The notes beneath the pieces were generated by a model. It was not told the origin of the DNA. It saw only the letters and a program-made list of their open reading frames with translations, and did not search any database. Shown in pieces: positions 1 to 8,070 of a stretch of 64,000 nucleotides of DNA (position 1 is the first letter of the stretch; each line of letters opens with the position of its first letter). Origin of the DNA: DATBLE01 sp046734415 (GTDB lineage Bacteria > Actinomycetota > Thermoleophilia > Gaiellales > Gaiellaceae); contig JBKPRD010000059.1 in NCBI GenBank assembly GCA_046734415.1, positions 1 to 64,000 of the forward strand. Direction: 5' to 3'. The position numbers were made by a program, and so were the translations under genes.

Positions 1-1310
1 TCGGCGCGGAACTCCGCCCCGGTTCCGCCGATCTCCTCCGCCAGCCGGACGAGCCGGCCGAGATCGCTCTGCCGCGTCTGCTCACGCTCGCCGAGTTTCT
101 CCGGCACCGGTTGCGCGAGCCACCCGAGGTTGAGCGCGATCTGCCGCACCTGCGACGCCGGCGCGGCGGAATCGAGGGTGCGCAGCACCCGGCGCGCCGC
201 CTCTCGCGTGAGCAGCGCGGCACCCTGATGCGGGATACCCGCTTCGGCGAGCACGGCCTCGAAGTCGGCGAGCCGCGCATTCGTCCGCGCGAGGACGGCG
301 ATCTCCTCGAACGGGCACCCAGCGCTGCGGATCCGCCCGACCAGAGACGCGGCCTCCGCCTCGGGGGTCGCGAACGGCCGCACCTCCGGCTCCGGCCCGG
401 CCGACCCCACCGGTCGCAGTGTCTTCTCCGCCCCGCCGAGCTCCGGCACCAGTCGGTTCGCGAGCGCGAGCACCTCCGGGGTCGAGCGGTAGTTCTCCTC
501 GAGCCGGATCACGGCCGCGTGCGGAAAGCGCCCCGGCATGCCGAGCAGGTACTCGGGCGTCGCGCCGGTGAAGCCGTAGATCGACTGGTAGTCGTCGCCG
601 ACGACGCAGAGGTCGCCTCGCGGTCCGAGCCACGCGTCGAGCAGCGTCTGCTGGAGCAGGTTGACGTCCTGGTACTCGTCGACCGTGAACGCGTGGTAGC
701 GCTGGCGGAACTCTGCGGCGATGTGGCCGTCCTCGAACGTCTCGATCGCCCGCTCGAGCAGGTCCTCGAAGTCCATCAGCCCCTGGTCGCGCTTCACGAG
801 CTCGTAGCGCTCGTAGACGCGCTTCATCACGTCGGCGGGGACGGGTGGCGCGTGGCCGTCGAGCGAGTCGAGGTAGCGCGCAGGCGGGATGCGGCGGTTG
901 CGGGCCCACTCGATCTCGGTCGCGAAGTCGCCGGCCGCGCGGAACCTGAACGGCGGCGGCAACGCGCGGACGAGGTTGTGGACGAGCAGCGCCTTGGAGG
1001 CGAGGATCCTGCCGACCGCGTCCGGGCGGAAGTAGCGGAGCTGCGAGAGCGCCGCGGAGTGGAACGTGCTGGCGCGCACGCCCTTCGCTCCGAGTTCCTC
1101 GAGCCGCGAGCGCAGCTCGCCCGCCGCCTTGTCCGTGAACGTCACCGCCAGGATCTGCGACGGCGCGAAGGCGCCCGAGCGCACCTGGTTCGCGATCCGG
1201 TGCGTGATCGTCGTCGTCTTGCCCGACCCGGCGCCGGCGAGGATGCACACCGGTCCGCGGACGGCCTCGACCGCCCGCCGCTGCTCGGCGTTCAGCTCCA
1301 CCCGATTCAT
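1..1310 (-). CDS. UvrD/PcrA-like superfamily 1 DNA helicase (3' end beyond the window)
   Basis: An open frame from an ATG at 1310 runs off the left edge, so about 436 N-terminal residues are visible. It carries the SF1A helicase motifs in order: Q motif (LNAEQRRAV near residue 6), Walker A AGAGSGKTTT (about 23-32), VTFTDKAA, the Walker B box VDEYQD, motif III GDDYQSIYGFTGA and motif IV LEENYRS. Family members are ATP-driven 3'-5' DNA translocases in repair or replication restart. The GDDYQSIYGFTGATPEY segment resembles actinobacterial UvrD2-type proteins, which may end in an HRDC domain, but that part is not visible. The next gene on the same strand ends 27 bp upstream. Confidence 0.9.
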   Translation of the reverse strand, partial: MNRVELNAEQRRAVEAVRGPVCILAGAGSGKTTTITHRIANQVRSGAFAPSQILAVTFTDKAAGELRSRLEELGAKGVRASTFHSAALSQLRYFRPDAVGRILASKALLVHNLVRALPPPFRFRAAGDFATEIEWARNRRIPPARYLDSLDGHAPPVPADVMKRVYERYELVKRDQGLMDFEDLLERAIETFEDGHIAAEFRQRYHAFTVDEYQDVNLLQQTLLDAWLGPRGDLCVVGDDYQSIYGFTGATPEYLLGMPGRFPHAAVIRLEENYRSTPEVLALANRLVPELGGAEKTLRPVGSAGPEPEVRPFATPEAEAASLVGRIRSAGCPFEEIAVLARTNARLADFEAVLAEAGIPHQGAALLTREAARRVLRTLDSAAPASQVRQIALNLGWLAQPVPEKLGEREQTRQSDLGRLVRLAEEIGGTGAEFRA

Positions 1311-1337
1311 CCTACGAGCCGGTCCCGCCGGCAAGTG

Positions 1338-3224
1338 TTACGAGACCGTTTCGCTTTGCGCGCGAGTCGCGCCCGCGCGGCGAGGCTCCTTCATCATCAC
1401 CCTGAGCTTGGCGACGAGCTCCAGCGTCTCGGCCTCGCCGACGAGGCGCTCGAGCTCCGCGAGCTCCTCGTCGAGCCAGGCGGCGTCGATCGCCGGGCGC
1501 GTGACCGCCAGGATCTTGGGATGGGGCGTGGCGGAGACCGACTCGCCGTCGCCCCAGAGCTCCTCGTGCAGCTTCTCGCCAGGCCGGACTCCGACGAACT
1601 CGATCGGGACGTCCCGCTCCGGCTCCTTCCCGGAGAGGCGGATCATGTTGCGGGCGAGATCGACGATCGAGACCGGTCCGCCCATGTCGAGCACGAACAC
1701 CTGTCCCGACCGGCCGATCGACCCGGCCTGGACGATCAGCGACACCGCCTCCGGGATGGTCATGAAGAACCTCGTCATCTCCGGATGCGTCACCGTCACC
1801 GGTCCTCCTCGCTCGATCTGGCGGCGGAAGATCGGAATCACGCTGCCCGAGGAGCCGAGCACGTTGCCGAAGCGCACGGCGACGAAGCGCGTCGCGATCT
1901 CGGTGCGCGCGCCGTAGGCCTCGACGATCCACTCGCACAGCGCCTTCGACTGGCCCATCACGGTCTTCGGATTGACCGCCTTGTCGGTCGAGACGAGGAC
2001 GAACCGCTCGGCGCCGAACTCGACGGCGACCTCGGCAATCACCCGGGTCGCGAGCGTGTTGTTGCGAACCGACTCGAGCGGGTTCGCCTCCATCAGCGGC
2101 ACGTGCTTGTAGGCGGCGGCGTGGAAGACGACGCCCGGCGTGTAGCGCTCGAAGACGTGCCGCATCTTTGTCCGGTTGCCGACGTCGGCGAGGACCGGGA
2201 CGCTCGGCGCGAAGCCGCGCTCGGAGACGAGCTCGCGCTCGATCTCGAAGAGCGCGGTCTCCCCCTGGTCGACGAGGATCAGCCGCTTGCAGCCGATGCG
2301 CGCGATCTGCCGGCAGAGCTCGGCGCCGATCGAGCCGCCGGCGCCGGTGACGAGGACGGTGGCGTCGGCCAGGTAGGAGGCGACCGCGCGGAGGTCGACC
2401 TCGACGGGCTCGCGGCCGAGGACGTCCTCCACCTGCACCGGCCGGATCTGACCCGCCAGGTCGACGTCGCCCGAGATCAGCTCGTAGATGCCGGGGAGCG
2501 TCTTGACCGGCACGCCGGCCTCGCGCGTGATGTCGACGATCCGCTGGCGTACGTCGCCGGAGGCGGACGGGATCGCGATCAGCACCTCGTCCGGGCGGTT
2601 CTCGTGCAACAGGCGCGGCAGCTCGTCCGTCGTGCCGAGCACCCGCACGTTGTGGATGCGCAGGTTCTTCTTCCGCGGGTCGTCGTCGACGAGGCCGATC
2701 GGCGTGTAGCCGAGCGCGGAGCTCTTCAGCAGCTCCTTGACGATCAGCTGCGCCGCGTCCCCTGCCCCGACGATGATCACCTCCCTCCCGCGGGCGACGA
2801 GGCCGCGCGGCGACGGCCGCTCCATCAGCGTCCGAGCGAGCATGCGCGCGCCGGCGACGAAGGCGAGCAGGAGCAGCCAGTCCATGATCGCGACCGACCT
2901 GGGCAGGCGCACCTGCTGCACGGGGTTCGCGAAGTAGACGACGACGCTCGAGACGAGGCAGGCGACGGTGACGCCGCGCGCCGCACCCCACATGTCGCGC
3001 GTCGAGACGTAGCGCCACCAGCGGTTGTAGAAGCCGAACAGGACGAAAACAGCGAGCTGGATCAGCAGGACGATCCAGATCGTCCGCGTGAACATCGTGT
3101 GGTAGTAGGGCGGGATCTTCGGGTCGAAGCGGAGCCGGAAGGCGAGGTACCACGCCGCCGCGACCAGCACGCCGTCGACGACGAGCTGCCAGACGCGGTG
3201 CCGGGTGATCGGCAGGGAGATCAC
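1338..3224 (-). CDS. Membrane-anchored nucleoside-diphosphate sugar epimerase/dehydratase (CapD/WbpM type)
   Basis: 628 residues from a GTG at 3224 that overlaps the aminotransferase stop as GTGA, which is why I prefer it to an upstream start. Four hydrophobic segments in the first ~130 residues anchor it in the membrane, followed by a CoA-binding-like Rossmann unit (VGAGDAAQ, about 152-159) and a C-terminal short-chain dehydrogenase domain with GAGGSIG at 294-300. The active-site stretch STDKAVNPKTVMGQSK (412-427) has Met where most short-chain enzymes have Tyr, a hallmark of long WbpM-like UDP-GlcNAc 4,6-dehydratases. Likely makes a 4-keto-6-deoxy sugar that the neighbouring aminotransferase aminates for glycan or capsule synthesis. 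The exact sugar is not determinable. Confidence 0.9.
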   Translation of the reverse strand: MISLPITRHRVWQLVVDGVLVAAAWYLAFRLRFDPKIPPYYHTMFTRTIWIVLLIQLAVFVLFGFYNRWWRYVSTRDMWGAARGVTVACLVSSVVVYFANPVQQVRLPRSVAIMDWLLLLAFVAGARMLARTLMERPSPRGLVARGREVIIVGAGDAAQLIVKELLKSSALGYTPIGLVDDDPRKKNLRIHNVRVLGTTDELPRLLHENRPDEVLIAIPSASGDVRQRIVDITREAGVPVKTLPGIYELISGDVDLAGQIRPVQVEDVLGREPVEVDLRAVASYLADATVLVTGAGGSIGAELCRQIARIGCKRLILVDQGETALFEIERELVSERGFAPSVPVLADVGNRTKMRHVFERYTPGVVFHAAAYKHVPLMEANPLESVRNNTLATRVIAEVAVEFGAERFVLVSTDKAVNPKTVMGQSKALCEWIVEAYGARTEIATRFVAVRFGNVLGSSGSVIPIFRRQIERGGPVTVTHPEMTRFFMTIPEAVSLIVQAGSIGRSGQVFVLDMGGPVSIVDLARNMIRLSGKEPERDVPIEFVGVRPGEKLHEELWGDGESVSATPHPKILAVTRPAIDAAWLDEELAELERLVGEAETLELVAKLRVMMKEPRRAGATRAQSETVS

Positions 3225-4309
3225 GTCGCGCTCCGCGCGGGCGCGGCCTCGCGGATCACCGAGACGATCCGCTCCTGCGTACCGCCGTCGAGGCCAGCCC
3301 ACATCGGCAGCGCGAGGTTCTCGCGCGCGGCGCGCTCGGTCTCGGGCAGCGAGCCTTCCTGCCAGCCGAGGAACCCCAGCGCCGGCTGCAGGTGCATCGG
3401 CGTCACGTAGTACGACGCGGAGGAGATCTGGGCTGCTGCGAGGGCGGCGGCGAACCGGTCGCGCTCGGGAGTGCGGACGACGTACATGTGGTAGACGTGC
3501 CGGCCGTCGTCGCCCGGCAGCTCACAGATCTCCCCAAGACCGAGCTCGCCGTAACGTGCGGACGCCTCCCGACGAGCCTGGTTCCAGCCGGCGAGCCGCG
3601 GCAGGAAGAGCCGCAACGCCGTCGCTTGGATCTCGTCCAGGCGCGAGTTGTAGCCGACGAGCTCGAAGTCGACCTTGTCACGCGAGCCGTGGAACCGGAG
3701 CAGCCGGATGCGCTCGGCGAGCTCCTCGTCTGTCGCGGCGATGAGCCCGCCGTCGCCGAGCGCGAACAGGTTCTTCGTCGGGAAGAAGCTGAACGTCGAG
3801 ACGGCGCCGACGGTTGCGACGCCGTCCGCGCCGAACGCCTGTGCAGCGTCCTCGACGATCGGCAGCCCGAGCCCGGCGAGCTCGGCGAGCGGCGCCGGCC
3901 GACCGAAGAGGTGGACCGGCACGATCGCCTTGGTCCGCGGCGTGATCCGCGCGGCGACCTCGTCTGGATCGAGGTTCATCGTCACCGGATCGATGTCGGC
4001 GAAGACCGGGGTCGCGCCGCGCCGAACGATCGACTCCGGTGTCGCGTAGAAAGTGAACGAGGGGCAGATCACCTCGTCGCCCGGCCCGATCCCCATAGCG
4101 TCGAGCGCGACCACGAGCGCATCGGTCCCGTTGGCGACGCCGATCGTGGCGGGGACGCCGAGGTAGGCGGCCGCCTCCTCCTCGAAGGCGGCGACGTTGG
4201 GGCCGAGGATGAAGCGCCCGGACTCGACGACCTCGGCGATGCGCTCCTTCAGCTCAGGGATCAACGGCGCGTACTGCGCCTTGACGTCAACCAGCGGGAT
4301 CATCGGCAC
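3221..4309 (-). CDS. DegT/DnrJ/EryC1/StrS family sugar aminotransferase
   Basis: 362 residues, normal for the family. PLP-dependent enzymes of this group transaminate keto-sugar nucleotides. The Schiff-base lysine is K179 in FFPTKNLFALGDGG, with the cofactor-binding aspartate in VEDAAQ near 152-157, and the N-terminal substrate loop (PLVDVKAQY) is typical. It overlaps the downstream dehydratase by four bases, strongly suggesting translational coupling and consecutive steps: dehydratase makes the 4-keto sugar, this enzyme adds the amino group. Its 5' end overlaps dedA by 23 bp; a second ATG lies two codons downstream (4303). Product stereochemistry (3- or 4-amino) cannot be read from sequence. 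Confidence 0.9.
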   Translation of the reverse strand: MPMIPLVDVKAQYAPLIPELKERIAEVVESGRFILGPNVAAFEEEAAAYLGVPATIGVANGTDALVVALDAMGIGPGDEVICPSFTFYATPESIVRRGATPVFADIDPVTMNLDPDEVAARITPRTKAIVPVHLFGRPAPLAELAGLGLPIVEDAAQAFGADGVATVGAVSTFSFFPTKNLFALGDGGLIAATDEELAERIRLLRFHGSRDKVDFELVGYNSRLDEIQATALRLFLPRLAGWNQARREASARYGELGLGEICELPGDDGRHVYHMYVVRTPERDRFAAALAAAQISSASYYVTPMHLQPALGFLGWQEGSLPETERAARENLALPMWAGLDGGTQERIVSVIREAAPARSAT

Positions 4310-4961
4310 GGCGGGCGGATCTCCCCCAGACCAGGTGGAACAGCAGCCAGGCCGCGGCTACGGCGACCACGGCGATGACAGCGTAATCGACCCAGCGGAA
4401 CTCCTCGTGTACGCGGCGGTAGCCGGTTCCGACACCCCAGCCTGCACCCGCCCACGCGAAGCACCAGATCGCCGAGCCGACGAGCGTCAGCACCGTGTAC
4501 CGGCGGAACGGCGCGCGGAAGACGCCGGCCGGGATCGAGATGAAGGAGCGGACGACCGGCGTCACCCGGCCGAAGAAGACCGCCCAGTCACCGCGGCGCT
4601 CGAACCACGCCACGGCGCGGTCGAGGCGCTCGGGCGAGAGATGCAACCAGCGGCCGTGTCGCTCGAGCAGCGGCCGGCCGCCGTAGGCGCCGACGCCCCA
4701 GCCGATCAGCGAGCCGACGAGGTAGCCGATCGTGCCGGCGAGCGAGACGGCGACGAACGCCCAGAACGGGGTGTCGATCTCGCGGCCGAAGAGGACCACG
4801 TGCCCGCTGACCGCCCCCGCCGCGAGCGCTCCACCGTAGATCATCACGAGCTCGCTCGCCGCGGGGAACACCGCGTCGACGAGCATCAGCACGAAGACGG
4901 CGTAGAGCCCGTGGTTGCCGACGAACGACGTGACGCTGTGCGTGATCGAGCCGAGGACCAC
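4287..4961 (-). CDS. DedA family membrane protein
   Basis: 224 residues with about five hydrophobic segments and the DedA/SNARE-associated signature FFGRVTPVVRSFISIPAG (about residues 128-145), containing the conserved arginines and the P-x2-AG box. DedA proteins are integral membrane proteins related to undecaprenyl-phosphate and phospholipid flippases, needed for envelope homeostasis and proton-motive-force-linked lipid recycling. Its place directly upstream of two sugar-nucleotide enzymes, with a 23-bp overlap, fits a role in recycling lipid carrier for glycan export, but that link is inference. Confidence 0.88.
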   Translation of the reverse strand: MVLGSITHSVTSFVGNHGLYAVFVLMLVDAVFPAASELVMIYGGALAAGAVSGHVVLFGREIDTPFWAFVAVSLAGTIGYLVGSLIGWGVGAYGGRPLLERHGRWLHLSPERLDRAVAWFERRGDWAVFFGRVTPVVRSFISIPAGVFRAPFRRYTVLTLVGSAIWCFAWAGAGWGVGTGYRRVHEEFRWVDYAVIAVVAVAAAWLLFHLVWGRSARRADDPAG

Positions 4962-4973
4962 CGGCCGCCGAGA

Positions 4974-6017
4974 CTACAGGGACAGGCGAAGCCTGTCCCT
5001 GAGTCCAGGCCGTTCGGCGCGGCGGTAGTCGACCTCGTAGCCCATCCGTCGCGGGATCTCGAGCAGGCGTTCGAGGTCGAGGTCGATGCGGGCGCCCGCC
5101 TTCTGCGTCACCTCGTCCTCGATCGGCAGATCGAAGTCGTCGGCGCCGTAGTCGAGGGCACGGAAGGCGTCCTCGTTCTGGGTCAGCACCGAGGTGCGGA
5201 CGTGCTTGACGTTGTCGAGGAAGATCCGTGACAGCGCGATCCACCGGCGGTACTCCTCGCCGGATATCTCCGTCCCACCGAGGGCGGTGCCGTACGGCTT
5301 GTACGTCCAGCACAGGTACGAGAACAACCCGTTTGTCTCGTCCTGGAAGTCGCGCGTGCGCTGGAGATGCTCGAGCCGCTCGTCGAGCGTCTCGTCGAAG
5401 CCGATCACCATCGTCGCGGTCGTCTTCATCCCGCTCTCGACGATCGCGCGCTGTGCCTCGAAGTAGTCCGCCACGGTGTACTTCCACTTGGCGTGCCGGC
5501 GGCGGAAGTCCTCCGTCAGGATCTCGCTGCCGCCGCCGGTGACCCAGTGCACGCCCGCGTAGCGCAGCCGCGACGCCGCATCCGCGTAGGAGAGACCGGC
5601 ACGGTCGGCGAGGAACACGAACTCGGCGACGGTGAGCGCGTAGAACTCGACGCGGTCGCCGTAGCGCTCCCGGACAGACGCGAACAGGTCGCAGTAGTAG
5701 TCGAGCGGCAGCTTCGGGTTGAAGCCGCCGTTGAAGCCGACGAGGTCTCCACCCAGCTCGACGAGCTCGTCGATCTTCGCGAACACGTCGTCGCGCGAAA
5801 GGACGTAGCCCCCGCTCTGGTTCGGCAGCACGTAGAACGCGCAGTAGTCACATTGGGCAACGCACACGTTCGTGTAGTTGACGATCCGCATCACCATGTA
5901 GGTCGCGCGCCGCGGGTCGTGCCAGCGGGCGCGCACTTCCGACGCGCGGCGCCGCAGCTCCTCGTCGTCCCCGCGGAGCCAGAGCTCCCGCGCCTCCTCC
6001 ACCGACACGCGGTTCAT
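4974..6017 (-). CDS. mqnC: Cyclic dehypoxanthinyl futalosine synthase (radical SAM, menaquinone biosynthesis)
   Basis: 347 residues from the ATG at 6017, chosen because it overlaps the upstream stop as ATGA. The radical SAM cluster motif is CVAQCDYC (C52, C56, C59), spaced CX3CX2C as in MqnC/MqnE/CofH proteins. MqnC cyclises dehypoxanthine futalosine to the cyclic form in the futalosine route to menaquinone. Conserved-looking blocks include FNGGFNPKLPLDYYC and VTGGGSEILTEDFR. It is the last gene of a run with ubiE, polyprenyl synthase, mqnA and another radical SAM gene. The C-terminal tail (RDRLRLSL) is encoded by a perfect hairpin and may be a late addition. Confidence 0.92.
   Translation of the reverse strand: MNRVSVEEARELWLRGDDEELRRRASEVRARWHDPRRATYMVMRIVNYTNVCVAQCDYCAFYVLPNQSGGYVLSRDDVFAKIDELVELGGDLVGFNGGFNPKLPLDYYCDLFASVRERYGDRVEFYALTVAEFVFLADRAGLSYADAASRLRYAGVHWVTGGGSEILTEDFRRRHAKWKYTVADYFEAQRAIVESGMKTTATMVIGFDETLDERLEHLQRTRDFQDETNGLFSYLCWTYKPYGTALGGTEISGEEYRRWIALSRIFLDNVKHVRTSVLTQNEDAFRALDYGADDFDLPIEDEVTQKAGARIDLDLERLLEIPRRMGYEVDYRRAERPGLRDRLRLSL
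4977..5001. repeat. Perfect 11-bp hairpin in the last codons of mqnC
   Basis: An 11-bp perfect inverted repeat with a 3-nt loop (stem CAGGGACAGGC, loop GAA on the plus strand). It encodes the final residues of MqnC and ends immediately before its stop at 4974-4976. No T-run follows on the mqnC strand, so a simple intrinsic terminator is not clear. Its GGGACAG/CTGTCCC core resembles the palindrome at 32134-32150. Confidence 0.6.
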
Positions 6018-7309
6018 GCCACCACCGCCGCAGGCTCGAGCACGTCCATGAACGAGCTGACCGAGAAGACGGCGTTTCCCGCCCCCGCCTTGCCGTAGCC
6101 CGGCGGAGGCTGCAGGCCGTGCCGTTCGACCGCGTCGCGGTACGCCTCGAGCAGCCGCACGTGGTACTCGAGCGGCGCCCCCCCCGGGTTGTCGCGCCCG
6201 AGGGGCGTCGTCGGCTCGGGGCACCAGGTCGTGAACCGCGGCGTGATCCCGCGCGACATGAAGAAATCGAGACCATCGACCGTGCTCGCGATCGCCTCGT
6301 CGACCGTCTCGAACCCGAACGGCTTCGCCATCTCCACGCCGGCGACGAAGTTGGGGATGACGTGCCGCGGCCCGAAGACCTCGGCCGCGTCGAGGATCCG
6401 CCGGTGCCACTCCTCCCGGCCGACGTAGCGCTGCTTCCCGGGGCAGATGATCGAGAAGAGCCGGGCGTCCCAGACCTCGTAGTTCGGGTGGTAGATCTGA
6501 ATGCCGTACCCGCGGTACCGCTCGACCTCCGCGCGGGGCAGCGCCTGCGCGACGACCTTGCCGATCCAGCGGCCGGGGAAGCGCTCCTCGATCGCCTGCG
6601 CGTACCGCCCGTAGAAGTCCGCCTCCTCGAGCCCGTCCACCTTCGAGGTCACGGAGCCGCCGGTCAACGTGTACGCGTGCGAGGCACCGTCGTCGTGCTC
6701 GGCGATGATCGCGAGCGCCTCGAGCACGTCCTCGACCGGCTTGATCCCCGTGTACGGGCGACCGGCCTTCCGGTGCTGGCGCCAGTTGTGGTTGATATCG
6801 CAGAAGCGACACTCCTCCTTCGCGCCGAAGTACTGGCAGAGGCGCAGCACCGTGAGATAGATCAGGTACCCCCACTGGATGGTCGGAGCTGTCTCCATGA
6901 CCGTCTTGCCATTGGCGAGGGTGTGCCGGTAGTACGCGGGCATCGGCGGGAGCTCGACCTCGGCGACAGCACGGCCGTCGAGCAGCAGGCGCCGCCCTTC
7001 GACTCTGTACGGCGAGGCCGGGTTGACCCGCACCGAGACGATCGTGCGCCGTAATCCCCACGGCCCGCCGGTCAGAGCGAGCTCCTCGGGTGGCCGGCGG
7101 ACCGCAGCCTCCCCGAGCTGCGCGAGCGGCTGCTGGTCGAACGAGAAGATGAAGTAGGACTTCGGCTTGACGGCGCCGTCGAGGTTGTCCGAGAGGGCCG
7201 AGGGCGCGAAGGCGACCCCGGTCCGGAGCAGGTCCTCCTTCAGCACTGCCTCCGACGGCACGCTCGGAAACCGCCCGACCAGCGACTCGACGAGGGCCGT
7301 GCGACTCAC
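6014..7309 (-). CDS. Radical SAM protein of unknown reaction in the menaquinone operon
   Basis: 431 residues from a GTG at 7309. A candidate [4Fe-4S] motif is C158, C167, C170 (CQYFGAKEECRFC), spaced CX8CX2C rather than the classic CX3CX2C. Downstream blocks include YTLTGGSVTSK, GYGIQIYHPNYEVWD and HVIPNFVAGVEMAKPFG, consistent with a partial TIM barrel. It lies between mqnA and mqnC with four-base overlaps on both sides, exactly where an aminofutalosine synthase (MqnE) might be expected, but it does not show the MqnE motif NRHINPTNVC-type segment. It may replace MqnE, act at another step of the pathway, or modify a quinone. Family membership is seen; function is unknown. Confidence 0.8.
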   Translation of the reverse strand: MSRTALVESLVGRFPSVPSEAVLKEDLLRTGVAFAPSALSDNLDGAVKPKSYFIFSFDQQPLAQLGEAAVRRPPEELALTGGPWGLRRTIVSVRVNPASPYRVEGRRLLLDGRAVAEVELPPMPAYYRHTLANGKTVMETAPTIQWGYLIYLTVLRLCQYFGAKEECRFCDINHNWRQHRKAGRPYTGIKPVEDVLEALAIIAEHDDGASHAYTLTGGSVTSKVDGLEEADFYGRYAQAIEERFPGRWIGKVVAQALPRAEVERYRGYGIQIYHPNYEVWDARLFSIICPGKQRYVGREEWHRRILDAAEVFGPRHVIPNFVAGVEMAKPFGFETVDEAIASTVDGLDFFMSRGITPRFTTWCPEPTTPLGRDNPGGAPLEYHVRLLEAYRDAVERHGLQPPPGYGKAGAGNAVFSVSSFMDVLEPAAVVA

Positions 7310-8070
7310 GCGACCACGGCCTCGTGCACGAACCGCAGCTCCGGCACCTCCTCGAGCTCGCCGACGTCGCGGGCCATCTCCAGGAAGGTGAACAGCCCTG
7401 CGCGCTCGCGGGGCCCGAACCGGTAGCGGAGCTTCTCGAAGTAGCGGGCGAGGAAGCCCGCGGGATATCCGTACCGCTCGCTCGCCTCGTGCGCGAGCTG
7501 CTCCGGCTCGGCACGAGCTCGCCGGACGGACGCGACGAGCGCCTCCTCCAGCTCGACGAGGCCGGCCGGCGGCGGATCAGGCGTCGCCCAGACGGCGAAC
7601 ACCATCGGCAGCCCGGTTCGCTCCAGCCAGAGGCGGCCGAGGTCGTAGTGCGGGGTCGGGTCCTCGAACGCGCTCTTCAGCGCGGCGTCGCCGATCAGGA
7701 GCCTTGCATCCGCCTCCTCCCCGAGTGGAACGTGCTCCGCCTCCGGGATCAGCACCTTCGTCAGGACGACGGAGGTCGCGCTCTCGGGCGTGACGGCGAC
7801 GCGGCGCACCTGCTCGAGCGGCCGCTTCGAGACGAGCTGGATCGAGTCGACCGCCCCCTCCGACCCGACGCACAGCCGTGGCAGCAGCCGGAGCCGCTCG
7901 GCGTTCCGGGCCCACTCGATCGAGGAGATCGGCGCCAGGTCGAGCTCCCCGCCGACGAGGCGGGCATTGAGCTCGGTCGGAACGCCGTTCACCTCCTCGA
8001 CGCGGGCATCGAGCCGGTAGAAGACCGGCGCCATGTTCACGTACGAGATGCGGCCGAGGCGCAGCATCAT
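7306..8070 (-). CDS. mqnA: Chorismate dehydratase
   Basis: 254 residues from an ATG at 8070 (a second ATG follows at once) that overlaps the polyprenyl synthase stop. MqnA is a periplasmic-binding-protein-fold enzyme that dehydrates chorismate to 3-[(1-carboxyvinyl)oxy]benzoate, the first committed step of the futalosine menaquinone pathway. The N-terminal block GRISYVNMAPVFYRL, the region DLAPISSIEWARN and the C-terminal FTFLEMARDVGELEEVPELRF match this family. It overlaps the following radical SAM gene by GTGA, so synthesis is probably coupled. MqnB, MqnD and a recognisable MqnE are not in the window. Confidence 0.92.
   Translation of the reverse strand: MMLRLGRISYVNMAPVFYRLDARVEEVNGVPTELNARLVGGELDLAPISSIEWARNAERLRLLPRLCVGSEGAVDSIQLVSKRPLEQVRRVAVTPESATSVVLTKVLIPEAEHVPLGEEADARLLIGDAALKSAFEDPTPHYDLGRLWLERTGLPMVFAVWATPDPPPAGLVELEEALVASVRRARAEPEQLAHEASERYGYPAGFLARYFEKLRYRFGPRERAGLFTFLEMARDVGELEEVPELRFVHEAVVA

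Noticed and set aside
1606..1619. Palindrome GGGACGTCCC within the dehydratase gene.
   Set aside because: Short, inside well-conserved codons and expected by chance in GC-rich DNA; not counted with the GGGAC-core repeats.
111..3410. A plus-strand open frame of 1099 codons.
   Set aside because: It is antisense to the helicase and dehydratase genes, is dominated by Arg, Asp, Glu and Leu from GC-rich codon shadowing, and shows no domain.
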